A stretch of 64,000 nt of DNA. Origin: an uncultured Oscillospiraceae bacterium (GTDB lineage Bacteria > Bacillota > Clostridia > Oscillospirales > Acutalibacteraceae). Location: assembly GCA_910587835.1 (NCBI GenBank), contig CAJUNQ010000094.1, forward strand, positions 82,187-146,186, given 5' to 3'. Every line of letters starts with the position of its first letter. Within the stretch, counting starts at the first letter, position 1. The notes under the pieces were generated by a model. The model did not search any database. It was not told where the DNA came from and worked only from the letters and a program-made list of their open reading frames with translations. Made by a program: the position numbers and the translations under genes. Positions 23,862 through 32,063 of this stretch are shown piece after piece.

Positions 23862-25367
23862 TCATCCCCCGCTGACGCCCAGAGTCCGCAGAACATATTC
23901 CGCTGTCTGCGCGTTCTCAATCGCTGTCTGGAACCGAACCGGCTTATCCTTCAACTGCCTGAGCTGTTCCGGGGCCTGCATACCGGTCAAGGCCTCCAGC
24001 CGGGCAATATTCTCATATTCGTCTCCGCCCGTCAAAGGCTCCAATGCGCTGAGCACGTCTGCCGCAAATTTATACGGGCTGGCGGTAGAAGCAATAATCG
24101 TAGGCGTGCTCCCGTCACCGGTCTCCTCCACATACTGCCGGTACACATCCACCGCTACCGCTGTGTGGGTATCGCACAAATATCCAGCCGTCTCCCAGGT
24201 TTCCCGAATCGTCCGGGCTGTTCCCGCATTATCACAGGAGCCGCCAAAAAAGAGCCTTTGTATCTTTTGACGGACATCCTCCCCCACATCATAACAGCCC
24301 TCCTCCGAAAGCTGGTCCATCCACCCAGCCAACCTGTGGCTGTCCTCCCCGGAAAGAGCATAGAGCAGCCGTTCCAGATTGCTGGAAATCAGAATGTCCA
24401 TAGAGGGCGAAGTAGTCGCGTAGAATTCCCTTCTGCGGTCATATACACCTGTACGAATAAAATCCGTCAACACCCGGTTGAGGTTGGAGGCGCACAGAAG
24501 CCTGCCCACAGGAAGCCCCATCTCCCGGGCATAATAGGCAGCAAGAATATTCCCGAAATTGCCTGTAGGCACCGCCACATTCACGGTATCGCCCAAAGCC
24601 GCCTTTCCAGCAGCACACAGCTGGAAATACGCATAAAAGTAATAGACAATCTGAGGTAGCAAACGGCCCCAGTTGATGGAGTTCGCGCTGGAAAACATCA
24701 AGCCATGGTCATCCAGAACCCGGTTCATGGCGCTATCCGTAAATATCCGTTTGACCGCAGACTGCGCATCGTCAAAATTGCCCTCAATGGCGCAGACAGC
24801 GACATTTCCCCCCTCCTGGGTAGCCATCTGACGCTTCTGCATAGGGCTGACCCCATTCTGGGGGTAGAATACGATCACACGTGTGCCGGGCACATCCCGA
24901 AAGCCTTCCAAAGCAGCTTTTCCCGTGTCCCCTGAGGTTGCCACCAGAATAACAGCCTCTTTGTCCGCAACAGATTTCTTCAGCGACGTCGTCAGAAAGT
25001 GGGGCAGTATCTGTAAAGCCATATCCTTGAAAGCACAGGTCGGCCCATGCCACAGCTCGAGAAGACTGCAATTCCCCGGCACCCCCGACAAGTTAACAAG
25101 CTTTACGGGTTCGCCATTAAATTTCTTTGCTGTGTAAGCCTGCTTTACACAGTCCGCGACCTCCTGCTCTGAAAAATCTGTCAGAAAAAGACGGAATAAT
25201 TCCGTGGCAAGGGCCTGATAATCCAACCCTGCCAGCTTGGCCAACTGACTGCCAACCTGCGGCAGGCTCTCCGGCACAAAAAGGCCCCCTTCCTGAGAGA
25301 TTCCCCGGGAAATCACCTGAGCCGCTGAAAGCCGGAGCGTAGAGTCCCGCGTGCTTTTGTACGTCAT
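23862..25367 (-). CDS. thrC: Threonine synthase
   Basis: PLP-dependent enzyme converting O-phosphohomoserine to threonine. The PLP lysine is in GPTCAFKDMALQ, the phosphate-binding region is SGDTGKAALEGF, and PTGNFGNILAAYYA is the usual glycine-rich segment. The opening YKSTRDSTLRLSAAQVISRGIS and GLFVPE match the class that lacks the plant-type SAM domain. The ATG at 25367 (501 aa) has AAGGTG 7 nt upstream. It is transcribed with the phosphoesterase gene from a strong promoter. I see no T-box leader. Confidence 0.96.
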   Translation of the reverse strand: MTYKSTRDSTLRLSAAQVISRGISQEGGLFVPESLPQVGSQLAKLAGLDYQALATELFRLFLTDFSEQEVADCVKQAYTAKKFNGEPVKLVNLSGVPGNCSLLELWHGPTCAFKDMALQILPHFLTTSLKKSVADKEAVILVATSGDTGKAALEGFRDVPGTRVIVFYPQNGVSPMQKRQMATQEGGNVAVCAIEGNFDDAQSAVKRIFTDSAMNRVLDDHGLMFSSANSINWGRLLPQIVYYFYAYFQLCAAGKAALGDTVNVAVPTGNFGNILAAYYAREMGLPVGRLLCASNLNRVLTDFIRTGVYDRRREFYATTSPSMDILISSNLERLLYALSGEDSHRLAGWMDQLSEEGCYDVGEDVRQKIQRLFFGGSCDNAGTARTIRETWETAGYLCDTHTAVAVDVYRQYVEETGDGSTPTIIASTASPYKFAADVLSALEPLTGGDEYENIARLEALTGMQAPEQLRQLKDKPVRFQTAIENAQTAEYVLRTLGVSGG

Positions 25368-25397
25368 CCGCATCACCTTACCCTTTTTTCTGCCATA

Positions 25398-25426
25398 ACT
25401 ATACATCAAATCTCAACGCATGTCAA
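25398..25426 (-). promoter_or_regulatory. SigA-type promoter of thrC
   Basis: Minus-strand -35 TTGACA (25421-25426), 17-bp spacer, -10 TATAGT (25398-25403). The -35 overlaps the last codons of the upstream dipeptidase gene. Confidence 0.8.
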
Positions 25427-26364
25427 AGCATATTTTCTCTTTCAAAAAATTCCGCCGCATTGCGATAGAAAATTTTATCTGCCAGTTCCTCACTGTAGCC
25501 ATGACGCAAAAACAGCTCATACAGCTCCCCCATTCCCTGTAGCCCAGAAAGCGGAAAATCCTCCGGCGCGCCGCCGTCCCAATCAGCCCCCATGGCCAGA
25601 ACATCCTCGCCGCCCAAAGACAGGAAATGCTCTGCATGACGGAGAACATCCTCCAAGCAGGCTTTTGTAGAATCATCGTTTAAGAAATAGCTGAGAAAAT
25701 TCAACCCCACCAGTCCGCCGGAATCCCGGATTGCCATAAACTGCCGGTCCGTCAGGTTGCGGGGATGCCCGCAGACTGCCTGTGCGTTGGAGTGCGTTGC
25801 CACTAACGGCCTTTGGGCAATCTCCGCAGCGTCATCAAACAGCGCAGGGCTGGCATGGGACAGATCAATCAGAATGCCATGCCGCTCTAATTCTGACACC
25901 GCCTGCTTGCCAAAGCTGGTCAAACCGGTATTTCCCGAGGCCCGGACCCCGCGGCCCAGTTCGTTCTCTCCATTCCACGTCAAGGTGCACAGCTTTACAC
26001 CAAGCCGGGCCAACTCCTTGATATTCTCCAATCGCCCTCCCAGAGCCGATGCATTTTCCACTGTCAGCACCGCGCAATGCTTACCCGCTGCCTGAGCTCC
26101 GGCCAAATCTCCCAGCTGCGAACATTGCTTGAGCCCCCCGGCGTTCCTCTCAACTTCCAGAGAAAAACGCTTGGCAACCTGACAAAATCTCTGAAAAGCC
26201 TCCTCACCATGGATACTGTCAGGAATCCAAACCGCATAACACTGGGCATAAGTCTCAAAAGCCTCAGCGCGTTCCAGGTCAACATGCAGGTCATTCTTCT
26301 TTAAAGGGACGTCATGGTTATAGCACTCTGTGATTGTGTCGCAGTGCAGGTCAAAATATCGCAT
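25423..26364 (-). CDS. Membrane dipeptidase (peptidase family M19)
   Basis: Renal-dipeptidase-type zinc enzyme of about 313 aa. Metal-ligand motifs are FDLHCDTITE at the N-terminus, LIDLSHAS, VATHSNAQAVCGHPRNLTD and MGADWDGG. These enzymes cleave dipeptides and in some bacteria D-amino-acid-containing peptides. There is no signal peptide, so it is probably cytoplasmic despite the family name. The ATG at 26364 has GAGGAG about 9 nt upstream. Last gene of the lepB-ylqF-rnhB-yraN run. Confidence 0.9.
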   Translation of the reverse strand: MRYFDLHCDTITECYNHDVPLKKNDLHVDLERAEAFETYAQCYAVWIPDSIHGEEAFQRFCQVAKRFSLEVERNAGGLKQCSQLGDLAGAQAAGKHCAVLTVENASALGGRLENIKELARLGVKLCTLTWNGENELGRGVRASGNTGLTSFGKQAVSELERHGILIDLSHASPALFDDAAEIAQRPLVATHSNAQAVCGHPRNLTDRQFMAIRDSGGLVGLNFLSYFLNDDSTKACLEDVLRHAEHFLSLGGEDVLAMGADWDGGAPEDFPLSGLQGMGELYELFLRHGYSEELADKIFYRNAAEFFERENML

Positions 26365-26378
26365 GATCCATGCTCCTC

Positions 26379-26732
26379 TCACCAACCGAAAGCATTGGGA
26401 TAATATTGCAGTTCCAGCTGTCCGTCCGGCAGCAAGGTAATTGCGGCCACATCAAAACGAGGCTGTAAAGCGCATTGGCTTTTCACAAGATACGCCTGAG
26501 CAGTCAAAAGTATCTTTTTCTGCTTCTGTGCTGTGACTGCCTCCAAAGGAGAGACCATGCTTCCCCTTCGGCGAACCTTTACCTCTGTAAAGACAATATA
26601 CTCCCCATCTTCCGCAATAATGTCGATCTCACCATAGCGGGAATGATAATTCTGAGCAATAATCGAGAAGCCCTGCTCCCGCAGCCACTGTGCGGTATAT
26701 TCCTCCCCGGTTCTTCCTGTATTCTGGACCAT
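26379..26732 (-). CDS. YraN/UPF0102 nuclease-fold protein
   Basis: A small restriction-endonuclease-like protein of the UPF0102 family, commonly found next to rnhB. The N-terminal GRTGEEYTAQWLREQGF and the core YGEIDIIAEDGEYIVFTEVKVR provide the conserved Glu, Asp and ExK residues. Start uncertain: the ATG at 26732 has AGGAGG but only about 3 nt away, while a GTG 11 codons earlier overlaps rnhB. Biochemical role unproven. Confidence 0.88.
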   Translation of the reverse strand: MVQNTGRTGEEYTAQWLREQGFSIIAQNYHSRYGEIDIIAEDGEYIVFTEVKVRRRGSMVSPLEAVTAQKQKKILLTAQAYLVKSQCALQPRFDVAAITLLPDGQLELQYYPNAFGW

Positions 26733-26754
26733 AGGCCTCCTCTGCTCAGTATCT

Positions 26755-27369
26755 TTATTCAACACTGCTCTTCTCTTTATACTTTTTCAAAAAGCTTTGC
26801 CGGTGTACCGGCAAGACGCCATACTCGCGAATCGCGGCATAGTGTGCTTTGGTTCCATAACCCTTGTGCTTCGCAAAGCCATATTGGGGGTACTTCTGAT
26901 CCCATTCACACAGCAGGCGGTCCCGGCTGACCTTGGCCAGAATAGACGCCGCCGCAATACTGGGGCTTTTCCCGTCTCCCTTCACAATGGCTTTACCGGG
27001 GATGGCTAACGCAGGCATCCGGTTCCCATCAACCAGCGCATAATCAGGAGGAAGCTCCATTGCCTCTACCGCCCGGCACATGGCCAAAAAGGTTGCCTGC
27101 AAAATATTCAGCTCATCAATCTCAGCCTCGCTGGCCCAGCCGATTCCATAAGACAATGCTTGAGAAAGGATAGGCTGAAACAATGACTCGCGCTTTTTTT
27201 CACTGAGCTTTTTAGAGTCGTTCAAGCCTTCCAGCTGGCAACCAACCGGCAAAATCACGGCAGCCGCGCAGACCGGCCCGGCCAATGGGCCTCTTCCTGC
27301 CTCGTCAATCCCACAAATGCTGTGAAACCCCTGGGTAAGAGCTTCTTCCTCATAAAAAAATTCCATCAT
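26755..27369 (-). CDS. rnhB: Ribonuclease HII
   Basis: Removes RNA from RNA/DNA hybrids and misincorporated ribonucleotides. The N-terminal GIDEAGRGPLAGPV carries the first acidic residues; further motifs are KKLSEKKRESLF, ALVDGNRMP and SIAAASILAKVSRD. Length about 204 aa. The chosen ATG (27369) has GGAG 5 nt upstream and overlaps the ylqF stop as ATGATGG, so the two are coupled. Confidence 0.95.
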   Translation of the reverse strand: MMEFFYEEEALTQGFHSICGIDEAGRGPLAGPVCAAAVILPVGCQLEGLNDSKKLSEKKRESLFQPILSQALSYGIGWASEAEIDELNILQATFLAMCRAVEAMELPPDYALVDGNRMPALAIPGKAIVKGDGKSPSIAAASILAKVSRDRLLCEWDQKYPQYGFAKHKGYGTKAHYAAIREYGVLPVHRQSFLKKYKEKSSVE

Positions 27370-28235
27370 ACCCACTCCAAAGTGATAGGCCCCAGCTTGC
27401 CGCCCCGGAATTCATCCAGCACAGCGGCAGCGGCTCTCTCCGTATCAATCTCTCCGCCAGACACCAACATGCCCCGTTTCCGGCCAACCATTTCCAGCAG
27501 CTCATGGCCAGACAGAGGCTCATCCGGCAGCTCAAGCTTGTATCGTGTCGTGACCGCATGGGGATAACGCTGGATCAGCAGCTCCAGCAGCCGGCACGCC
27601 AAACCCTCTATATCAAGAATCTCATCTCGCACAGCGCCTGTAAAGGCCAGATGTTCCCCCACAATGGGGTCCTCAAATTTGGGCCATAGCACACCCGGCG
27701 TGTCTAAAAGCTCAAAGCCCTTTCCTACAGTAAACCATCGGTTCTGCCGGGTAACCCCCGGCTTATCCCGGACCTCTGCCTTTCCGGCCCTTCCGCCGGT
27801 GATCATTCGGTTGATGATAGAGGATTTTCCCACATTGGGAACCCCCAATACCATCACACGGATGGGACGGCCCGTCATACCCTTGCGCTCCCAGCCGGCG
27901 ATCTGTTCCTTCAGCTCCTGACGGATCGCGCTATACAGCCCAGGCAGACCCTTTCCTGTTTTACTCTCCACAGGAACCGCCGCCAGCCCTTGCTCCCGGA
28001 ATCGGGCGGTCCAGCGGGCAGTCTGAGCTGGGTCGGCCAAGTCGCTTTTGTTCAGTACCACTACCCGGGGCTTGTTGCGAATGATCTCCCTCAGTACCGG
28101 GTTCGCGCTGCTGCTGGGCACTCTGGCATCCAGCAGCTCGGCTACCACGTCCACCAGCTTCAGGTCCTCCGCAATCTTCCGCCGGGTCTTCGCCATATGT
28201 CCCGGAAACCACTGGACTGACATGCTCTCTGACAT
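27366..28235 (-). CDS. rbgA: Ribosome biogenesis GTPase YlqF/RbgA
   Basis: Circularly permuted GTPase required for late 50S assembly. Motif order is G4 (VLNKSDLAD), G1 (GVPNVGKSSIINRM) and G3 (DTPGVLWPKF). The N-terminal VQWFPGHMAKTRRKI is the family hallmark and a helical C-terminal domain follows. Length 289 aa. GGAGG lies 4 nt before the first ATG; the ATG four codons later is an alternative. The rplS-lepB-ylqF-rnhB neighbourhood is conserved in Firmicutes. Confidence 0.95.
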   Translation of the reverse strand: MSESMSVQWFPGHMAKTRRKIAEDLKLVDVVAELLDARVPSSSANPVLREIIRNKPRVVVLNKSDLADPAQTARWTARFREQGLAAVPVESKTGKGLPGLYSAIRQELKEQIAGWERKGMTGRPIRVMVLGVPNVGKSSIINRMITGGRAGKAEVRDKPGVTRQNRWFTVGKGFELLDTPGVLWPKFEDPIVGEHLAFTGAVRDEILDIEGLACRLLELLIQRYPHAVTTRYKLELPDEPLSGHELLEMVGRKRGMLVSGGEIDTERAAAAVLDEFRGGKLGPITLEWV

Positions 28236-28260
28236 TCTTCTTCCTCCTGTCTTCGGCGCC

Positions 28261-28845
28261 TCAGGCTGGCAGCCCCGCCTTGGAGAAGGGGAAAAGATTC
28301 AGCACCACCCGCCCCAAAATATTTCTCCTGTCTACCATGCCGACGCTCAAATACCGGCTGTCCTGAGACGCGCCCCGGTTATCGCCCAGCACAAACACGC
28401 AGCCCTCCGGCACCTGCTGAGGAAATTCCATGACCATTCCCGGCCGGTCAGGCACAAAGGTGATACCATTCTCAATGCCAAACTCCTCGCCCTTAACCGG
28501 CGTACCGTCTACAGTAAGCTCTCCTTGCACAGGGTCAAAATCCACCACCTGGCCCTCAGTTGCCACCACACGTTTGATAATCGTATCCTCCAGCGCATGG
28601 ACAATGATGACCACGTCCCCCTTCTCCGCCTGGCCGGCAAGAGAAGTGACCAGCACCCGGTCGCCGTCATAATAGGTTGGCTCCATAGAGGAGCCGTCCA
28701 CAGTAATCACCCGGGCAAGAAAAGTAAAACAGATGGTCACGGCCACAAAAGCCACAATAATGGTCTCCATCCACTCCAACAGCCAGGACTGAAAAGAACG
28801 CTGCCCCCCTTCCGCCTGTTCGATCTCCACTCTCTCTTGATCCAT
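28261..28845 (-). CDS. lepB: Signal peptidase I
   Basis: Membrane serine protease that cleaves Sec signal peptides. A single N-terminal membrane segment (about 28-46) is followed by the catalytic S53 (GSSMEPTYYDGDRV) and K91 (IIKRVVATEGQ). The C-terminal VLGDNRGASQDSRYLSVG and ILGRVVLNLFPF boxes complete the family signature. The ATG at 28845 (194 aa) has GGGAGG 7 nt upstream. The promoter region carries an inverted repeat around the -10. Confidence 0.95.
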   Translation of the reverse strand: MDQERVEIEQAEGGQRSFQSWLLEWMETIIVAFVAVTICFTFLARVITVDGSSMEPTYYDGDRVLVTSLAGQAEKGDVVIIVHALEDTIIKRVVATEGQVVDFDPVQGELTVDGTPVKGEEFGIENGITFVPDRPGMVMEFPQQVPEGCVFVLGDNRGASQDSRYLSVGMVDRRNILGRVVLNLFPFSKAGLPA

Positions 28846-28873
28846 TCCGGTCCCTCCCAGCATTTTAGTGTAC

Positions 28874-28907
28874 AGCCTGTTCAAAATTATATGCGAATGA
28901 GCAGGCT
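28874..28907 (-). promoter_or_regulatory. -10 element of lepB within a 10-bp inverted repeat (candidate operator)
   Basis: The arms AGCCTGTTCA (28874-28883) and TGAGCAGGCT (28898-28907) are inverted repeats with one mismatch. They surround a minus-strand TATAAT (28886-28891). The -35 hexamer 17 bp upstream is poor. A dimeric regulator bound here would cover the promoter. Confidence 0.5.
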
Positions 28908-28933
28908 CTGGCTTGTTTCACGCAATATATAAC

Positions 28934-28957
28934 AGAAAAAGGGACAAAATGTCCCTT
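28934..28957 (-). terminator. Rho-independent terminator after rplS
   Basis: An 8-bp stem (plus AAGGGACA at 28939-28946 with TGTCCCTT at 28950-28957) closes a tight AAA loop and is followed by T's on the minus strand. It lies 19 nt after the rplS stop. Confidence 0.85.
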
Positions 28958-28975
28958 CTCCCAGTGTTTTCGGTT

Positions 28976-29320
28976 TTACTTGATCTGCTCCTTGACCTTG
29001 GCGGCCTTGCCCACCCGGTTGCGCAGATAGTAGAGCTTGGCCCGGCGCACCCGGCCGTGGCGCACTACCCGGACAGCCTTTACATTGGGAGAGTGCAGGG
29101 GAAATACTCTTTCCACACCCACGCCATAAGAGACGCGGCGCACGGTAAAGGTCTCGCTGACGCCGCTGCCCTTGCGGGCGATGACAGTTCCCTCAAACTG
29201 CTGGATTCTCTCCCGCTCGCCCTCGCGGATGTTCACGTCCACCCGCACCGTGTCGCCAATGTTGAACTGGGGAGCCTCTGCCTTCAGAGAGTCCTGGGAG
29301 ATAAGCTTGATCGCGTCCAT
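28976..29320 (-). CDS. rplS: 50S ribosomal protein L19
   Basis: Ribosomal protein at the 30S-50S interface. The sequence FNIGDTVRVDVNIREGERER, FEGTVIARKGSGVSETFTVRR and the C-terminal RRAKLYYLRNRVGKAA are typical. Length 114 aa from the ATG at 29320, which has GGAGG 8 nt upstream. It has its own SigA promoter, a roughly 150-nt structured leader and its own terminator, so it is a monocistronic unit. Confidence 0.97.
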   Translation of the reverse strand: MDAIKLISQDSLKAEAPQFNIGDTVRVDVNIREGERERIQQFEGTVIARKGSGVSETFTVRRVSYGVGVERVFPLHSPNVKAVRVVRHGRVRRAKLYYLRNRVGKAAKVKEQIK

Positions 29321-29469
29321 TTGATATTCCTCCAAAATAAAATTTTCAGACATTCATGCCGGAACACTCCAAAGAGCACCGGCAGCGGACTGTCCGCTTC
29401 CTGCGCGGAAACCGCGCTTGAACCCCACGGGCAAGCCTCTGAAGAGAAAACCCGCGGACCTTCAAATGC
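29321..29469 (-). ncRNA. Structured 5' leader of rplS (candidate autoregulatory leader)
   Basis: Between the promoter and the rplS ribosome-binding site the transcript has four consecutive stems. They are 29451-29457 with 29425-29431 (inner CTCT/AGAG), GCGCGG/CCGCGC (29403-29417), AGCGGA/TCCGCT (29384-29398) and TGCCGG/CCGGCA (29357-29384, sharing one base). Ribosomal-protein leaders of this kind, including one for L19, are known in Firmicutes. I cannot show that this sequence matches that family. Confidence 0.5.
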
Positions 29470-29475
29470 TCCCTC

Positions 29476-29504
29476 ATTATACCACAAGCTGTAGGGAAAG
29501 GCAA
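29476..29504 (-). promoter_or_regulatory. SigA-type promoter of rplS
   Basis: Minus-strand -35 TTGCCT (29499-29504), 17-bp spacer, -10 TATAAT (29476-29481). It lies in the gap just after the DUF2344 gene. Confidence 0.7.
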
Positions 29505-29511
29505 GAAAAAA

Positions 29512-30165
29512 TTACCGCATATCGGAAAAATCTTTTGTAAGCAGCCTCTTCCGGGTGATCTCCCCATAGGGCTCCAGACAGCGCAGAGTTTTCAAGGCCT
29601 CCAACAGCAAATTGGGGTTTACACTGCCGTTCAGCGAACAGGGCAGCTTGACGTCCAAAACCAGCCAGCCTGGTTCTGTCCTCCACTCCATAAGGGAGAA
29701 ATACGGCTTGATATCCACCGCCTTGTCCCCTTTTTTTCCATGCTTCATCACGGTAACCGTTTCACCGGCCAGCAGTTCCTGAAGCTCTGCTGCCAGCGCC
29801 TCCGGATGCTCCGCTTCCAGCCGCAGCTCATACTCTCCATAGGCAGCTTCCTCAAATCCCAGCTCTGGCTGGGTCAGGCCCAAAACTGTGATATCCGCCG
29901 GGAGATACGCTGACAGTCTCCGGGCGGCGTCCTCCAAACCGGTCTCCTCTGTCAGGCGAATATCCACACATTCTCGCAATCCGCTGACTCCCAAAGACAG
30001 GGGCATGGCAAAGGTCATATAAATACGGGGGTTAAACCCCTGCGTGTACCATACCGGAAGACCGGAGAGCTTCAACGCCCTGGCCATGCAGCGGGTGAGG
30101 TCAAGGTGGGAAATATACTTGACCGCGCCGGTTTTGCTAAACCATATCCTTACGTTCTGCAACAC
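29512..30165 (-). CDS. DUF2344 / TIGR03936-type radical-SAM-linked protein
   Basis: A 217-aa partner of the radical SAM protein encoded just upstream; in some bacteria the two are one polypeptide. The opening RIWFSKTGAVKYISHLDLTR and GLPVWYTQGFNPRIYMTFA are family hallmarks. I place the start at GTG 30165, because GGAGG lies 5 nt before it and the conserved region begins there. The start is 29 nt inside the upstream gene in another frame. Function unknown; the family often lies near rplU/rpmA or sporulation genes, and a role in RNA or ribosome modification has been suggested only by context. Confidence 0.85.
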   Translation of the reverse strand: MLQNVRIWFSKTGAVKYISHLDLTRCMARALKLSGLPVWYTQGFNPRIYMTFAMPLSLGVSGLRECVDIRLTEETGLEDAARRLSAYLPADITVLGLTQPELGFEEAAYGEYELRLEAEHPEALAAELQELLAGETVTVMKHGKKGDKAVDIKPYFSLMEWRTEPGWLVLDVKLPCSLNGSVNPNLLLEALKTLRCLEPYGEITRKRLLTKDFSDMR

Positions 30166-31993
30166 ACAGCCCTCCTTTGAAGCAGGCGGCTCCACAGGCG
30201 GAGCACTTCTCCCGGCAGTTTGGTGTGGTCTGAGCCTGATAGGCCCGCCGGCATTCCTCCGCTAAAAACTCCTTGCGGATACCATAGTCCAGGTGGTCCC
30301 AGGGAAACACCTCATCAAAACCTCTGGTACGGTTTGCATAAAAGGCCGGGTCCAGTCCGCAGGCAGCAAAGGCCTCCATCCACTGGTCAAAATCAAAACA
30401 ATCATCCCAGCCGTCAAAATGCAGGCCATATTCCACCGCCTTTTCCAAAACAGCACAGAGACGCCGGTCTCCCCGGGCAAACACAGCCTCCAAAAAGCTG
30501 GTCTGCGCCCCATGGTAGCTGACGCTCACCCGCCTGCTCCGCTTCGTGGTTTTCAACAGCTGCTGCTTCTGCGCCAGCTCCTCCATGGTGTCCTGCCCAA
30601 ACCATTGAAAGGGCGTAAAGGGCTTTGGCACAAAGGCTGCTGCGCTGAGGGAGACCTCCACCGCTTTGCCCCGGGGCTTTTCTTTATTTTCAAAAAAGGC
30701 GTCTACTACCTGGTTGCCCAGGTCCACAATAGCGGCCACATCGTCGGCGGTCTCTGTGGGCAGACCAATCATAAAGTACAGCTTGATCCGGGTCCATCCC
30801 TCCGTAAAGGCAATGTTGACGGTATGCAACAGCTCCTCTCGGGTGACATTTTTGTTGATCACATCCCGCATCCGCTGAGACCCAGCCTCAGGGGCAAAGG
30901 TCAAGCCGCTTTTTCGCACAGAGTTTACCCGGGTCATCAGCTCCGGAGAGAAATTGTCCACCCGCAGCGAAGGGAGGGAAAGACTCACCTTCTCCTTCTC
31001 CGTCCAGGTATGCAGCCGGTCCAGCAGCTCATTCAGGCAGCTGTAATCGCTGGTGCTCAAAGAGGACAGGGATATCTCATCATAGCCGCTGGACGCGCAT
31101 AAAGCCCGGCACTGCCGGTCAATTGTATCAATCGACTTCTCCCGGAAAGGTCTGTAAAGGAAGCCAGCTTGACAAAACCGGCAGCCCCGGATGCATCCCC
31201 GCAGGACCTCTACAGAAATCCGGTCATGCACCACCTCAATCAGCGGAACCGGAAAACTCTCCGGAAAATAGGCCGTGTCCATATTCTCAACCGAACGCTT
31301 GCGCACCTTGGCCGGGGCTCCCTCCTTGGGGGTACAGCTCTTTACCGTACCATCCTCGTGGTACTCCACCTCATACAGAGAGGGCACATAAACCCCTTCG
31401 ACCTGCGCAGCCCGCCGCAGAAATTCCTGCTTGCCGGCGCCTTCCTTTTTGCACTGCCTGTAAAGCTCCATCACTTCCAGGTCAACCTCTTCTCCGTCCC
31501 CCAAAAAGAAAAGGTCAAAAAAGTCTGCCAGCGGCTCCGGGTTGCAGGCACAGGGGCCGCCCCCCACCACAATATTGAACAGCTCCGGCCGGTCCGCGCT
31601 GCGCAATGGAATCCCCGCCAGCCTCAGCATATTCAGCACATTGGTGTAGCTCAACTCATATTGCAGCGTAAACCCAATAAAGTCAAACTCCTTTACAGGG
31701 TCGCCGCTCTCCAACGCATACAGAGGAATCCCTCTCTCCTTCATCTGCCGCTCCATGTCCACCCAGGGGGCAAAAACGCGCTCACACCAGAAATATGGAA
31801 CCTGATTAAAGGCTCCATACAGAATTCTGATGCCCAAATGGGACATGCCAATTTCGTAGATATCCGGGAAGCAAAAGGCAAAGCGCACATCCACCTGGCT
31901 TTTGTCCTTTACCACCGCATGGGTCTCGCCGCCTACATAGCGGCCGGGCTTTTGAACCTTCAGCAGGAGCTTTTCCACTTCTTTTGGGTACAT
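30137..31993 (-). CDS. Radical SAM protein with B12-binding-like N-terminus (TIGR03960 type)
   Basis: A roughly 618-aa radical SAM protein. The N-terminal half has a B12-binding-like Rossmann domain (FPDIYEIGMSHLGIRILYG). The radical SAM cluster motif is CIRGCRFCQAG, with barrel motifs SLSSLSTSDYSCL and TFAPEAGSQRMRDVINK. The C-terminus has a Cys-rich tail (CREKCSACGAACFKGG). ATG 31993 has AAGGG 6 nt upstream, better than the ATG two codons earlier. It is paired with the DUF2344 gene and follows the SpoIVFB-like gene, the clostridial order. Substrate unknown. Confidence 0.88.
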   Translation of the reverse strand: MYPKEVEKLLLKVQKPGRYVGGETHAVVKDKSQVDVRFAFCFPDIYEIGMSHLGIRILYGAFNQVPYFWCERVFAPWVDMERQMKERGIPLYALESGDPVKEFDFIGFTLQYELSYTNVLNMLRLAGIPLRSADRPELFNIVVGGGPCACNPEPLADFFDLFFLGDGEEVDLEVMELYRQCKKEGAGKQEFLRRAAQVEGVYVPSLYEVEYHEDGTVKSCTPKEGAPAKVRKRSVENMDTAYFPESFPVPLIEVVHDRISVEVLRGCIRGCRFCQAGFLYRPFREKSIDTIDRQCRALCASSGYDEISLSSLSTSDYSCLNELLDRLHTWTEKEKVSLSLPSLRVDNFSPELMTRVNSVRKSGLTFAPEAGSQRMRDVINKNVTREELLHTVNIAFTEGWTRIKLYFMIGLPTETADDVAAIVDLGNQVVDAFFENKEKPRGKAVEVSLSAAAFVPKPFTPFQWFGQDTMEELAQKQQLLKTTKRSRRVSVSYHGAQTSFLEAVFARGDRRLCAVLEKAVEYGLHFDGWDDCFDFDQWMEAFAACGLDPAFYANRTRGFDEVFPWDHLDYGIRKEFLAEECRRAYQAQTTPNCREKCSACGAACFKGGLCVAERKDMV

Positions 31994-32021
31994 TTCCATC
32001 CCTTTTCCCTGTTTTTTGATT

Positions 32022-32050
32022 ATTATAATCTATTTTCAGAGATTTTGCAA
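32022..32050 (-). promoter_or_regulatory. SigA-type promoter of the radical SAM pair
   Basis: Minus-strand -35 TTGCAA (32045-32050), 17-bp spacer, -10 TATAAT (32022-32027). It separates the vegetatively expressed radical SAM pair from the sporulation genes upstream. Confidence 0.75.
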
Positions 32051-32063
32051 GGGGAAAGATGCC

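Noticed and set aside
29284..29487. Minus-strand reading frame in the rplS leader
   Set aside because: It overlaps the rplS start in another frame, has no ribosome-binding site, and is better explained by the structured leader.
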